A DNA stretch of 64,000 nt, taken from NCBI GenBank assembly GCA_944321435.1, contig CALULH010000007.1:62001-126000 (forward strand). Reading direction: 5' to 3'. Under the pieces are notes generated by a model, which was not told where the DNA came from, made no database searches, and saw only the letters and a program-made list of their open reading frames with translations. A program made the translations under genes and the position numbers. Of the stretch, positions 26,272 through 37,066 are shown in pieces; the stretch's first letter is position 1; the number at the start of each line of letters is the position of its first letter. Origin of the DNA: an uncultured Coriobacteriaceae bacterium. GTDB lineage: Bacteria; Actinomycetota; Coriobacteriia; Coriobacteriales; Coriobacteriaceae.

Positions 26272-26984
26272 CGTTCGCTCTCAGCGCCCAAGCATGAAAG
26301 GCCCCGGCTTTGCGCCGGGGCCTTTTCTATTTCCATGCGTTAGGCACGTCGCAACGGGCGGGTAAGGCTGTTTTACATGCGTGTGTCGTTTTAGGCTGCG
26401 CTTGTGTCGGCGCGCGCTCCGTGCGTCTGGGCAAGTCCAATCTGCCAAGGCGGACGAACGGCTCTTTCCCCGCCATCGTGTCGTGTGTGCACATCTGTTC
26501 GCTTGACAAGAACGATGTTGTGTAAAAGTGAGAGAAATCCACAGGTCAGATACTGTGCCGTGTAGAAATGGTTTGACAGCTGTTGGATTTTGGAAAGCAA
26601 GAGCAGCGCCTAGCTGTGGTCATATGCAAGGCTGCCTACCTGCGCATTGTATATAACTGGCTCATCTACCTGCTGTTTCATTATTTCATCACAGTCATCT
26701 TCTGGTAAAGGCGCAGGAAAAGCACGGTAAACGTGCATAACCGCAGAAAAATGACGTGAAAGCTCAGTTGAGCTGCAATGAGGATGCAAATTTGTGGAAA
26801 ACGTTGAAAACCGTCTAATGCGCAGGGACCACAGGGCGTTGTTTTCCACAAGCATTGTTGAAACTTTAAAGGCCAACTTGAAGGTCTTCCGCAGGTCAGC
26901 GGCTTGTTTTACCATGAAGCAAGCATAGATCCCTCTTGCTCGCCGCACGGTATTATCAAGCGCAATTTGGTGGAAAGAGTACGC
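26272..26984 (+). other. rplI-dnaB gap with inverted DnaA boxes
   Basis: 713 bp without a credible gene. After the rplI terminator it contains TCATCTACCTGC (26663-26674) and, nearer dnaB, two inverted DnaA boxes: TGTGGAAAA (26793-26801) and TTTTCCACA (26842-26850), with GTTGAAAA variants at 26803 and near 26856. TATTAT near 26951 may be the dnaB -10 box. Composition is AT-richer than the flanking genes. Confidence 0.5.
26297..26328 (+). terminator. Terminator after rplI
   Basis: AAGGCCCCGGC pairs with GCCGGGGCCTT around TTTGC and runs into TTTTC. Confidence 0.88.
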
Positions 26985-28385
26985 ATGCCTTCTTCGGATT
27001 CGTCATACGATTGGTCCCCAAGCGGTTTAGCCGAGCGCTCGGTGCGCATGGGGCTTCCCAACAACCAAAGCGCCGAGGCCAACGTGCTGTCCGCCATGAT
27101 CCTCTCGCCCGAAGTGGTCGAAGAGGCTCTAGTCGAGCTCAGGCCGGATGACTTCTACCGACCTGCGCATAAAACGCTCTTTCTTGCCATGCAGGATATG
27201 TACGAGCAGAGCATCCCCATCGATGCGGTTTCTTTGGCAGACCACCTCAAGTCCATGGAAAAGCTCGAGGCGGTGGGCGGCGAGGCATACATCCTCGAGC
27301 TCATGGGTCAGACCATGGCCCTGGTCAACTGGCAGCATCACGCCGAGATCGTGCGCCGCGACTCCATGCTGCGCGAGATCATCGGCGCCACCAACCAGAT
27401 CAACGCGCTGGCCTACGACGCGCCGACCGACACCAAGGAGGTCATAGAGCGCGCTGAAAGCATGCTGTTGTCGGTTACCGAGCGCGAGGTCCGCAACACG
27501 TACCAAACTCTGAGCGACTTCATGGGCGAGGCCTACCGTGAGGCCGAGGAGCTGTCCCAGGCCCCCGGCGCCCCGACGGGCGTCCCGACGGGCTTCAGCC
27601 GCTTGGATCGCCTGCTTCTGGGCTTTCGCGAAGGCCAGCTCATCATCTTGGGCGCTCGCCCGGCGGTGGGCAAGACATCCTTTGCGCTTAACTTGGCAAC
27701 CAATGCCGCGGCTGCGGGCTACACGGTCGGGTTCTTCTCGCTCGAGATGAGCGGTAAGGAAATCGCCCAGCGCCTGATCTGCGCCCAGGCTCAGGTGAGC
27801 ATCTCCAACTTCCGCATCGGACGCATTACGCCCCAGGATTGGGCCAACATCGACGAGGCGTGCCGCATGCTTTCGGGCTTCGACATCCTCATCGATGACA
27901 CGCCGGGCACCACCATCACCGAGATTCGCGCCAAGGCCCGCCGCATGCTGCACAACAAAGAGCGCGCCATCATCATCTTGGACTACCTGCAGCTGGTCAG
28001 CCCGCCTGCGGGGCGCCGCGCAGAGAACCGCGCGGTCGAGGTGTCCGAGATGAGCCGAGGCCTTAAGATCATGGCAAAGGAGCTGGGGATTCCGGTCATC
28101 TCGCTTTCGCAGCTCAGCCGTGCCGTTGAGCAGCGCGGCGGCAACAAACGCCCTATGCTCTCGGACCTGCGCGAGTCCGGCGCTATCGAGCAGGACGCCG
28201 ACATCGTCATGTTCTTGGACCGCTCCGCGGACGAGCAGGAGGCCGAGCGCGCGGATCGACCGCCCATGAACGTGACGCGCGTCATCGTGGCCAAGAACCG
28301 CTCCGGCCCTGTGGGCGATGTTGACCTCATGTTCCTCCCGGCGAGCACCAAGTTCTACGAGCTGGACGAGAACCACGAGGAATAG
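26985..28385 (+). CDS. dnaB: Replicative DNA helicase DnaB
   Basis: Hexameric 5'-3' helicase, 466 residues. The N-terminal DnaG-interaction domain starts at LPNNQSAEANVLSAMI. The RecA-like domain has Walker A GARPAVGKTSFAL, H1a FFSLEMSG, Walker B AIIILDYLQL and the arginine-finger region SDLRESGAIEQDADIVMFLDR. No intein. The start is the ATG with GGAAAG ten bases upstream; an earlier frame start at 26904 would enter the upstream gap. The gap contains an inverted pair of DnaA boxes. Confidence 0.97.
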   Translation: MPSSDSSYDWSPSGLAERSVRMGLPNNQSAEANVLSAMILSPEVVEEALVELRPDDFYRPAHKTLFLAMQDMYEQSIPIDAVSLADHLKSMEKLEAVGGEAYILELMGQTMALVNWQHHAEIVRRDSMLREIIGATNQINALAYDAPTDTKEVIERAESMLLSVTEREVRNTYQTLSDFMGEAYREAEELSQAPGAPTGVPTGFSRLDRLLLGFREGQLIILGARPAVGKTSFALNLATNAAAAGYTVGFFSLEMSGKEIAQRLICAQAQVSISNFRIGRITPQDWANIDEACRMLSGFDILIDDTPGTTITEIRAKARRMLHNKERAIIILDYLQLVSPPAGRRAENRAVEVSEMSRGLKIMAKELGIPVISLSQLSRAVEQRGGNKRPMLSDLRESGAIEQDADIVMFLDRSADEQEAERADRPPMNVTRVIVAKNRSGPVGDVDLMFLPASTKFYELDENHEE

Positions 28386-28395
28386 CTCCCGTATC

Positions 28396-28480
28396 GGCCC
28401 CGCCGAGAGGCCCTTTGAAACCTTATGCTCCCCTGCAGGCAAGGATCGCTTAAGGTTTCAAAGGGCCTCTCGGCGGGGCC
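28396..28480. repeat. 30-bp-arm inverted repeat after dnaB
   Basis: Perfect arms 28396-28425 and 28451-28480 (GGCCCCGCCGAGAGGCCC at the outer end) with a 25-base loop. It lies 10 bp past the dnaB stop. It ends without a T-run but the stem would stop or stabilise the transcript. Confidence 0.75.
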
Positions 28481-28574
28481 TTGCGCTCTTCTCGCCCGCT
28501 GGGTTATCAACAAGTGAAGAAGGGACAAACTGACGGGACGTACCGGTAGATGGGCGCCTATAATAGGGAAGTAA

Positions 28575-29912
<1,338 letters not shown>

Positions 29913-29953
29913 CAGATCGCCGCCTGCGAGAAGCTTCTTTTATTGCGTTATAG

Positions 29954-29989
29954 CGGGGCGCCGGCCTTGGATCGGCGCCCCGTTGTATT
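29954..29989 (+). terminator. Terminator after purA
   Basis: CGGGGCGCCG pairs with CGGCGCCCCG, followed by TTGTATT. Confidence 0.75.
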
Positions 29990-30125
29990 CCGCGCGCATA
30001 CGGGGCACAATAGGCACCATGGCGCTTATGCCATGCCGACCGCCTAACCTGGTGTTTTCTGCCCGGGCGTCCCCGCGCCCGCGTGTCCGCGCCGTCTAAG
30101 CCGATATCTGCGAAGAGGGATGTTG

Positions 30126-31076
30126 ATGAGCCGTTTTGCCATCGTGACCGACAGCGCCTGCGATCTGCCGCGCGCGCTGGTGGAAAAGTACGACCTGCAT
30201 GTGGTGCCGTTGCATGTGGGCTACGAGGGCGTGGATTACGCCGACGGCGAGGATATCGACATCAACCGGTTCTGCGACATCCTTGAGGATGTGAGGGAGC
30301 ACGATAAGGACCTTCCGGTGACCTCGCAGCCCACTCCGGGTGATTTTCTGACCGTGTACCGAGGTCTCGCCGCTGCTGGCGTACGGGAAATCCTGTCCGT
30401 TCACCTAGCCGGCGCGCTTTCCGGCACTTTGGAGGGCGCGCGCATGGCCGCGCGAGCCCTTGCCGCCGAGTTCCCAGATGTTGCGGTGACGGTGTACGAC
30501 AGCTGCAGCGCTACCGTGGGCGAGGGCGCCATGGTGCTGGAGGCGGCGGTTGTCGCCCAGCAGGGCGGCACGGTTGACGAGGCGGTGGCGCGGATGGACG
30601 CGCTGCGCCGGGGGCATAAGATCTACTTCGTGCCGGACAACTTGGACAACCTGGTAAAAGGGGGTCGGGCTAGCAAGTTTCAAGGGCTCGCCACCAGTCT
30701 GCTGGACATCAAGATCGTCGTTTCTCTGAGCGAGACGGGCGCTATCGAGGTGGTGCATAAATGCCGCGGGCTCAAAGCCGCGGCAACCTACTTGGCCCGT
30801 CAACTGGCTCGCGACGCCGAGGAGCTGGGGAGCTTGGCGTATTACAAGCTGTACCTCAAGGCTCCGCATGCGTTGGACGAGCTGAGTCGCGCTGTTGACC
30901 GCATGGTGGAGCGCGGCGCGCTGGAGGGATCGCGCTTCTTGACGTTGGGGACCATCGGCCCGGTCATCGCCACGCACGTGGGGCTTGGCGCCATGGGGCT
31001 TATGAGGTTCCCCCTGGAGTGCCATTCCGAGGCGCTGGGGGACCTATCGCCGTATCTGACGCCCCATTTTGAATAG
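30126..31076 (+). CDS. DegV family fatty-acid-binding protein
   Basis: 316 residues with the DegV pattern: IVTDSACDLP at the start, TSQPTPGDF, HLAGALSGT (lipid-contact serine), DSCSATVGEGA, and PDNLDNLVKGGRAS. Some DegV members (FakB) bind fatty acids for a kinase FakA; no fakA-type gene is nearby. GAGGGA lies upstream of the ATG at 30126. Confidence 0.93.
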   Translation: MSRFAIVTDSACDLPRALVEKYDLHVVPLHVGYEGVDYADGEDIDINRFCDILEDVREHDKDLPVTSQPTPGDFLTVYRGLAAAGVREILSVHLAGALSGTLEGARMAARALAAEFPDVAVTVYDSCSATVGEGAMVLEAAVVAQQGGTVDEAVARMDALRRGHKIYFVPDNLDNLVKGGRASKFQGLATSLLDIKIVVSLSETGAIEVVHKCRGLKAAATYLARQLARDAEELGSLAYYKLYLKAPHALDELSRAVDRMVERGALEGSRFLTLGTIGPVIATHVGLGAMGLMRFPLECHSEALGDLSPYLTPHFE

Positions 31077-31097
31077 CGCCCCTAGGTGGTTCAAAGC

Positions 31098-31211
31098 GAA
31101 CCGTCCATAGCTCGCATATTTGCACACAGTCATCTACCTGCAAAGATGTCATGTTTTTGCAGGTAGATGCTTTGTTATGCCGTGTGCAAATATGCGAGCT
31201 ATGGACGGTTC
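31098..31211. repeat. Composite hairpin between degV and purD
   Basis: Outer arms of 30 bp (31098-31127 and 31182-31211; AACCGTCCATAGCTCGC at the outer end) and inner arms of 14 bp (31131-31144 and 31156-31169; CATCTACCTGCAAA). Its core shares TCATCTACCTGC and GTCATGTT with the element at 17214-17340. The rest of the 356-bp gap (31212-31432) shows only a TACAAT near 31371 that may be the purD -10 box. Confidence 0.75.
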
Positions 31212-31432
31212 TGTGCTTGAGTTGCGGTGCTGGCCCATCGCTCGGGTGGTGGGGAATGCATAAAACCGTACGACCAGGTTGTTTCAGATGCAAATATCTA
31301 TCAAATGGCGCTCGCGCCAGCCGGCGCCCGTCTTTTATACGCTCTGGCAAGGCGCGCGGGTCGTCTTTTCACTACAATACAAAGATAACCTGGCGTTAGA
31401 ACAATCGCGTGCGCGCGGAGAGAGGACGGACC

Positions 31433-32746
31433 ATGGCAACTGAGACCTCTACCACCCCCTTGAACATTCTGCTGCTAGGCAGCGGCGGTCGCGAGCATGC
31501 GCTAGCGGTTTCGCTTGCGTCGTCGCCTTTGTGCGCGCAGCTGTACGTAGCGCCGGGCAACGGCGGCACGGATCTGGTGGGCGTCAACGTGGCGCTTGAC
31601 GAGAACGATGGCGCGGCAGTGACGTCGTTTGCTCAGGACCATCAGATTGGCCTGGTGGTTATCGGTCCCGAGGCCCCGCTGGTGGCGGGCGTTGCCGACG
31701 CGGTGCGCGCGGCCGGTATCCCCTGCTTTGGCCCGGGCGCCGCAGGTGCCCAGATGGAGGGTTCCAAGAAGTTCTCAAAGGAGCTCATGGAGCGCGCCGG
31801 CATTCCCACAGCCGCCTATGCCAGCTTTACCAACGCGGACGACGCGCTGGCCTACGTGCGCGAGCAGGGGGCGCCCCTGGTGGTGAAGGCCGACGGCTTG
31901 GCTGCCGGTAAGGGCGTTATCGTGGCAACCGAGCTCGAGCAGGCCGAGGAGGCCGTGCGCGAGTGCTTTGGCGGCACGTTTGGCGATGCGGGCAGCACCG
32001 TGGTGGTCGAGGAGATGCTGACCGGTCCGGAGTGCTCGCTGCTGGCTTTCACCGACGGCAAGACCGTGCGGCCCATGGATACCGCGCAGGATCACAAGCG
32101 CGCGCTTGAGGGCGACAAGGGCCCCAATACGGGTGGCATGGGCGTATACAGCCCGGTTCCGATTGTGACCGAGGACGAGCATGCCGCCATGGTAGCGGTG
32201 ATGGATAAGGCGGTAGCCCAGCTGGCCAGCGAGGGCATTGATTACCGCGGCTGCCTGTACGGCGGCTTTATGCTGACGCCCTCCGGCCCCAAGGTGCTAG
32301 AGTTCAATGCGCGCTTTGGCGATCCGGAAACGCAGGTCATCTTGCCGCGTTTGGAGAACGACCTGGTGGAGGTCATGCTGGCTTGCGCCGAGCAGCGCCT
32401 TGACCAGGTTGAGCTTGCGTGGAAGACCGATTACGCCGTAAGCGTAGTGCTTACGAGCGCCGGATACCCGGGCAGCTACGAGAAGGGCAAGGTGATCACC
32501 GGTATCGCCGATGCCGAGGCCATGGACAACGTGACGGTGTACCATGCGGGCACGGCAGTGAGCGAGGCTGGCGAGATTGTGACGGCTGGCGGCCGCGTGC
32601 TGGACGTGACCGCTCTTGCGCCGACGTTCGAGGAGGCTCGCAACCGCGCATACGAGGCATGCGAGAAGATCGACTTCGAGGGCAAGACCCTGCGTCACGA
32701 TATCGGCCTGCGTGCCCTGCACGGTCGCAGCGCTTGGGAGGCGTAA
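31433..32746 (+). CDS. purD: Phosphoribosylamine-glycine ligase
   Basis: Second step of purine synthesis (GAR synthetase), ATP-grasp fold, 437 residues. It starts with [16 protein letters not shown], has the ATP-grasp loop [27 protein letters not shown] and [20 protein letters not shown] precedes the chosen ATG; a start at 31409 is less likely. Confidence 0.97.
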   Translation: MATETSTTPLNILLLGSGGREHALAVSLASSPLCAQLYVAPGNGGTDLVGVNVALDENDGAAVTSFAQDHQIGLVVIGPEAPLVAGVADAVRAAGIPCFGPGAAGAQMEGSKKFSKELMERAGIPTAAYASFTNADDALAYVREQGAPLVVKADGLAAGKGVIVATELEQAEEAVRECFGGTFGDAGSTVVVEEMLTGPECSLLAFTDGKTVRPMDTAQDHKRALEGDKGPNTGGMGVYSPVPIVTEDEHAAMVAVMDKAVAQLASEGIDYRGCLYGGFMLTPSGPKVLEFNARFGDPETQVILPRLENDLVEVMLACAEQRLDQVELAWKTDYAVSVVLTSAGYPGSYEKGKVITGIADAEAMDNVTVYHAGTAVSEAGEIVTAGGRVLDVTALAPTFEEARNRAYEACEKIDFEGKTLRHDIGLRALHGRSAWEA

Positions 32747-32857
32747 GCGCGCGGCGCTTTTACCGGTCGAGGCGGACTGGCGACGGAGTTAGTGGTCAAG
32801 GTAGCCGGTCGACGCGAGATGAGCCTGCCGTTGCGTTTGAGGCGGCGCCGGAGAAAT

Positions 32858-32897
32858 ACGACGCCCTCCCGGGAGAAACCGGGAGGGCGTCGTTGTA
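32858..32897 (+). terminator. Terminator after purD
   Basis: ACGACGCCCTCCCGG and CCGGGAGGGCGTCGT form a 15-bp stem followed by TGTAT. Confidence 0.8.
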
Positions 32898-32904
32898 TAT
32901 CTAC

Positions 32905-32938
32905 CTAACGCTAAGTTAAGGCTTTAACTTAGCGTTAG
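32905..32938. repeat. Perfect 15-bp-arm palindrome
   Basis: CTAACGCTAAGTTAA and its complement flank GGCT. It is AT-rich, lacks a T-run and lies 8 bp after the purD terminator, so it may be an operator. It is followed by a smaller GCAACGC/GCGTTGC hairpin (32949-32971). The rest of 32747-33124 shows no gene. Confidence 0.65.
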
Positions 32939-33124
32939 ATATTGCCGAGCAACGCCAGCGCTTTAGCGTTGCGAGCTGCTGGGCATAGCTTGCTCTCAGC
33001 CCATTTCATTTGCCGAGAAGAACACGCGAAAATCAGTGACTGAGACTCATGAACCCTTTGAATTCAGCGATTGAATCCAACGATTGACCCATGAGATCGA
33101 AGCGGCTGAGATAAGGGCATTGTA

Positions 33125-33700
33125 ATGGCTGATAAGCATGCGCATGCTGAGCGTTGTCACTGTTCCGGCTTCGAGGGCCAGTTCAGCTTTGAGCTGAAGG
33201 ATGCCGACGGCAAGGTGCTGCAGACGGTTAAGAACGCAGCCGACGGTTCGGTGGCGTTTGAGCCCGTAAGCTTTGACGCTGCAGGTACGTACACGTTTAC
33301 CGTGTCTGAGGCGCTGCCCAAGGATGCCGATGAGGAAACCGAGGGCATCCAGTCCGACAACGTGACCTACGACGAGACGGTGTACACCGCCGTGGTTACC
33401 GTCGTGGATAACGGCGACGGCTCTACGAGCGCTTCCGTTGCGTACGAGAACGGCGCGACGCCGGCGTTCACCAACGTCTACACGGAGACGGAGGAGCCTG
33501 CGCCCGTGCCCACGCCGGAGCCCGAGCCCGGCAAGCCCGAGGAGCCTGAGACTCCCCCGACCCTTTTGCAGCTGCCAGCTTTACCCGATCCGGACCCCCG
33601 ACCCCGGATCGGGTTTTTTGTGTACAGGGCGCAAGGAAAGCCCTCTGCGCCTCCCGCGAAGGCGCTCCAATTCTTCAGTGACAATTCAACACTTCAGTGA
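33125..33700 (+). pseudogene. Remnant of a pilin/surface-protein gene (isopeptide-type repeat)
   Basis: The frame encodes a single repeat (FEGQFSFELKDADGKVL to NGATPAFTNVY) of the streptococcal-pilin isopeptide type, followed by a Pro/Glu stalk (PTPEPEPGKPEE). There is no signal peptide, and the frame then runs through an intrinsic terminator (33583-33620) in place of an LPXTG anchor. An intact relative would carry several repeats, a secretion signal and a sorting motif. I read it as a degraded piece of a surface protein. Coding sense effectively ends near 33580. Confidence 0.7.
33583..33620 (+). terminator. Terminator at the end of the pilin remnant
   Basis: ACCCGATCCGG pairs with CCGGATCGGGT and is followed by six T residues. 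It lies inside the open frame of the remnant. Confidence 0.8.
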
Positions 33701-33781
33701 AAAACGTGGAGGTACGGTTGAGATAAAAGTTAAGTGGGGTTGCGTCGATTTTTTTGCTGGTAAAAGCGGTACTATAGCCAC

Positions 33782-33850
33782 ACTCTGGGATATACCAGAG
33801 CGCTGATCGGCCAACCCCGCTCCGACCCTCGGGGTTGGCCGATCGTTTTT
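33782..33850 (+). ncRNA. Possible small RNA with two hairpins
   Basis: TACTATA at 33770-33776 could be a -10 box. Downstream lie the hairpin CTCTGG/CCAGAG (33783-33800) and a strong terminator (GATCGGCCAACCCCG with its complement, 33805-33844, then TTTTT). A short transcript of about 70 nt would be structured throughout. No -35 box is convincing. Confidence 0.35.
33805..33850 (+). terminator. Strong intrinsic terminator
   Basis: 15-bp GC-rich stem (33805-33819 with 33830-33844) followed by GTTTTT. Confidence 0.88.
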
Positions 33851-33977
33851 CTCGCCCTTACCTGAGATGCGCAAGCCCGCATTGCGGGCGATCGCTTGGG
33901 TATATACACATGCGTATGCCGGTGCCTCGGTTTATCACGCCGAGGATCATTAAGACGCAGCAACAGCGGAGGGCGCC

Positions 33978-34748
33978 ATGGGCGAGAAGTGCAACGAGGT
34001 TCTTAACGAAACAGCCGAGCGCGACGCTATGTCGGTGAGCTCCGATTCCGAGCAGGCAGATGATCTGAGCGGAACGGAGAGCCTTTCTACCTCAGCGGCT
34101 GAGGGCGCCGAAGACGCCGGGGCCGACGGCGAGGCGGTTTCTGCGGATGACGAGGACGCTGAGGAGCTTACCCCCACGCTGGTGCTGGGCGATAACGACG
34201 AGCGCGATCCCGCCCTGCATGAGACCATCATTGATGGCGAGACTGCTTGGCAGGGCCGCGTTATTCGCGTCGAGGATCTGCGCGTGGAGATTCCTAACGG
34301 CGCGCTGAAGCACCGCGATATCGTGCGTCATCCAGGCGGCGTGGGCATTGTGGCGCTGACCGATTCCGGAAAGATCGCGTTGGTACGGCAGTACCGCACG
34401 GCGTTGGATCGCGTGACGGTGGAGATCCCGGCGGGAAAGCTTGAGCCGGGCGAGGATCCGCTGGAGGCCGCTAAGCGCGAGCTGCGCGAGGAGACGGGCT
34501 TTGAGGCGGGCCGTATCGCCTACCTGACCTCTATCGCGCCGTCGCCGGGTTACACCGATGAGATCATCCGGATTTACTTTGCGACCCACCTGACGTTTGT
34601 GGGGGCAAACCCGGATGACGACGAGTTCATCAACGTGGACCTGGTAGACGTGAACGAGCTTATCGACGCCGTGCTGGACGGCAAGATCGAGGACGCCAAG
34701 ACCGTTGTGGGCGCGCTTGCCTGCGATGCCATGGCCCATCGGTTGTAA
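33978..34748 (+). CDS. NUDIX hydrolase, ADP-ribose pyrophosphatase type
   Basis: 256 residues. Residues 1-70 are acidic and low-complexity. The catalytic domain resembles ADP-ribose pyrophosphatase: VRHPGGVGIVAL, VRQYRTALDRVTVEIPAGKL, and a complete Nudix box (G-x5-E-x7-REEETGF pattern; core AKRELREETGF) near residue 165, then SPGYTDEIIRIY. Substrate inferred from family. The ATG is preceded by GGAGGG. Confidence 0.9.
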   Translation: MGEKCNEVLNETAERDAMSVSSDSEQADDLSGTESLSTSAAEGAEDAGADGEAVSADDEDAEELTPTLVLGDNDERDPALHETIIDGETAWQGRVIRVEDLRVEIPNGALKHRDIVRHPGGVGIVALTDSGKIALVRQYRTALDRVTVEIPAGKLEPGEDPLEAAKRELREETGFEAGRIAYLTSIAPSPGYTDEIIRIYFATHLTFVGANPDDDEFINVDLVDVNELIDAVLDGKIEDAKTVVGALACDAMAHRL

Positions 34749-34760
34749 TTTTCATCATGC

Positions 34761-34812
34761 AAGCGCGCCTTCCACCAAGATATGCTTCCTCTTGGTGAGA
34801 GGGCGCGTTTGC
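34761..34812 (+). terminator. Terminator-like hairpin after the NUDIX gene
   Basis: GCGCGCC and CACCAAGA pair with TCTTGGTG and GGGCGCG with small mismatches, then GTTTG. It is weak as an intrinsic terminator. Confidence 0.5.
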
Positions 34813-34939
34813 ATGGCCGTCTACCGGGCAATCCCATCGCGGTCGATCGTGCTGTCGAGTTATATCGTTGGTGCTTCTCGCACAGGTTTGCTATGCTTAA
34901 CTGCTGCCTATCCGACCGCAACATCCGAGGTAGATCATA

Positions 34940-36796
34940 GTGAGCAAGTCTGCGACCGCGTCTACGAGCACCACCCGTCATCCCAGCATGTTCCGCCGCT
35001 TTCTGGCGTACTACGGCCCTGAGAAGGGCCTCTTTATAGCCGACACCGTTTGCGCGCTGATCATCGCAGGTGTCGACTTGGCTTTTCCCAGTATCCTCCG
35101 CTCCCTCACCGGGGGCCTGTTCGCCGAGGGCCGGCAGGCCATTATGGCCTCTCTTGGCATGATCGCGCTGGGGCTTGTGGTCATGTACCTTGTGCGCTGC
35201 GCATGCCGTTACTTTGTGTCCGCGCAGGGGCACATCATGGGCGCCCGCATGGAATCGCGCATGCGCGAGGATCTCTTTGACCAGTACGAGCGCTTCAGCT
35301 TTGCCTATTTCGACGCGCACAGCTCGGGCGATATGATGAGCCGCGTGGTAAACGACCTCTTTGACATTTGCGAGGCCGCCCATCATGTTCCCGAGTGGGT
35401 CATCATCTGCGGTGTCGAGATCGTGGGCGCGTTTGTGATCCTGTTCACTATCTCGCCGGTGCTGGCCGGCGTCATGGCCGCGGTCACCGCGGTTTTCGTG
35501 GCCGTGATGGTGCGTCAGAACTTCCGCATGAGGTCGGTTTACTCGGACAATCGCGTCAAGATCTCCGGGGTCAACGCGCAGCTGCAGGATTCGCTTGCGG
35601 GCATGCGCGTGGTGAAGAGCTTTGCCAACGAAGAGACCGAGCGCGCCAAGTTCCGTCGCTCCAATCAGCGCTACCTTGATTCCAAGGAAGCCATGTACCG
35701 CGTTATGGGCACGTACCAGGCAACGAGCGCGCTCATGACGGGCGCTCTTTTCACCATCATCGTGGTCTTGGGCGGCTACCTGGTGGCGCAGGGCCAGATG
35801 AGCGCCGTGGATATGGCGACCTTTGCGCTTTACATCAGCCTGTTCACCACGCCTATTGAAACGCTGGTCAACTCAACCGAGACGTTCCAAAAAGCGGTGG
35901 CCGGCTTCAAGCGCATGGACGAGGTGCTCAACACCGTCCCCGACATTCAGGATAAGCCCGGTGCCCAGCCGCTTGCGGTTACGGCCGGCGCCGTTGAGTA
36001 CCGCGACGTGTGCTTTGCCTACGAGAACGCCGAGCTGCCGGAAGTCGTCGCAGCGGCGGGCGATAAGGGCGCGTCGGGGGAGGATGTGCGGCGCGACCGC
36101 CCGGTGATAGATCACCTGAACCTGTCCATCAAGCCGGGCGAGACCATTGCCCTGGTTGGCCCCTCGGGCGGCGGCAAGACCACCACGTGCTCGCTGCTCC
36201 CCCGCTTTTACGACGTGCTGTCGGGCAGCGTCACCATTGACGGCCAAGATGTGCGCGACGTAACGCAGAAGAGCCTGCGCGAGGCCATTGGCCTGGTGCA
36301 GCAGGACGTGTACCTGTTCGACGGCACTATTGGCGAGAACATCGCCTACGGCCGGCCGAACGCCAGCCAGGCCGAAATCGAGGACGCCGCCCGCCGCGCC
36401 AACATCCACGATTTCATCAGCAGCCTACCGGAGGGCTACGACACCGTTGTGGGCGAGCGCGGCAGCCGTCTGTCCGGCGGCCAGAAGCAGCGCGTGGCCA
36501 TTGCCCGCGTGTTCCTCAAGGACCCGGCCATCCTGATCTTGGACGAGGCGACCAGCGCGCTCGACAACGAGAGCGAGGAGGCCGTTCAGGAGAGCCTGGA
36601 GGAGCTTGCTCGCAACCGCACCACGCTCATCATCGCGCACCGCCTGTCCACCATTAAGAACGCCGACGAGATAGCGACCATGGAGGCGGGCCGCGTGGTT
36701 GAGCGCGGCACGCACGAGGAGCTTCTCGCCCGCGGCGGCACGTATGCGCGGTACCACCGCATGCAGTTCGAAGGCAAGGGCGCCCACGAGGCATGA
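34940..36796 (+). CDS. ABC exporter, fused permease and ATPase
   Basis: 618-residue half-transporter of the MsbA/LmrA type, expected to work as a homodimer. GTG start with GAGGT upstream. Six TM helices (residues 20-310) are followed by an NBD with Walker [11 protein letters not shown]-loop [12 protein letters not shown], signature [15 protein letters not shown], Walker [14 protein letters not shown] and an H-loop histidine (IIAHRLST). A Gly/Asp-rich insert of about 25 residues lies just before the NBD core. Substrate unknown; no partner half-transporter adjacent. Confidence 0.93.
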   Translation: MSKSATASTSTTRHPSMFRRFLAYYGPEKGLFIADTVCALIIAGVDLAFPSILRSLTGGLFAEGRQAIMASLGMIALGLVVMYLVRCACRYFVSAQGHIMGARMESRMREDLFDQYERFSFAYFDAHSSGDMMSRVVNDLFDICEAAHHVPEWVIICGVEIVGAFVILFTISPVLAGVMAAVTAVFVAVMVRQNFRMRSVYSDNRVKISGVNAQLQDSLAGMRVVKSFANEETERAKFRRSNQRYLDSKEAMYRVMGTYQATSALMTGALFTIIVVLGGYLVAQGQMSAVDMATFALYISLFTTPIETLVNSTETFQKAVAGFKRMDEVLNTVPDIQDKPGAQPLAVTAGAVEYRDVCFAYENAELPEVVAAAGDKGASGEDVRRDRPVIDHLNLSIKPGETIALVGPSGGGKTTTCSLLPRFYDVLSGSVTIDGQDVRDVTQKSLREAIGLVQQDVYLFDGTIGENIAYGRPNASQAEIEDAARRANIHDFISSLPEGYDTVVGERGSRLSGGQKQRVAIARVFLKDPAILILDEATSALDNESEEAVQESLEELARNRTTLIIAHRLSTIKNADEIATMEAGRVVERGTHEELLARGGTYARYHRMQFEGKGAHEA

Positions 36797-37066
36797 GAAA
36801 GCGCGCTTCCAGCCGGCGGGCATGCTTGCCGCACATCGCGGCTTGCGTAAAGGCCTGCGGAACAGCCCGTAAAGTGCTTGCTGAGAAACATCTTAAGCAA
36901 GCTTTTCGTTGGCCGCTATGGTTTCTGCATACGGCACTCGTATAATGGCGTGCCGTTAGTATGATTTGAAACGACACGACCCGCCGCAGCCTGCTCGGTT
37001 GGTTTGCGCGCTCCGGCGCCGCGGACCAGCCGCCCGTGGCCGCCTGATCAAGCACGAAGGCCCTGC

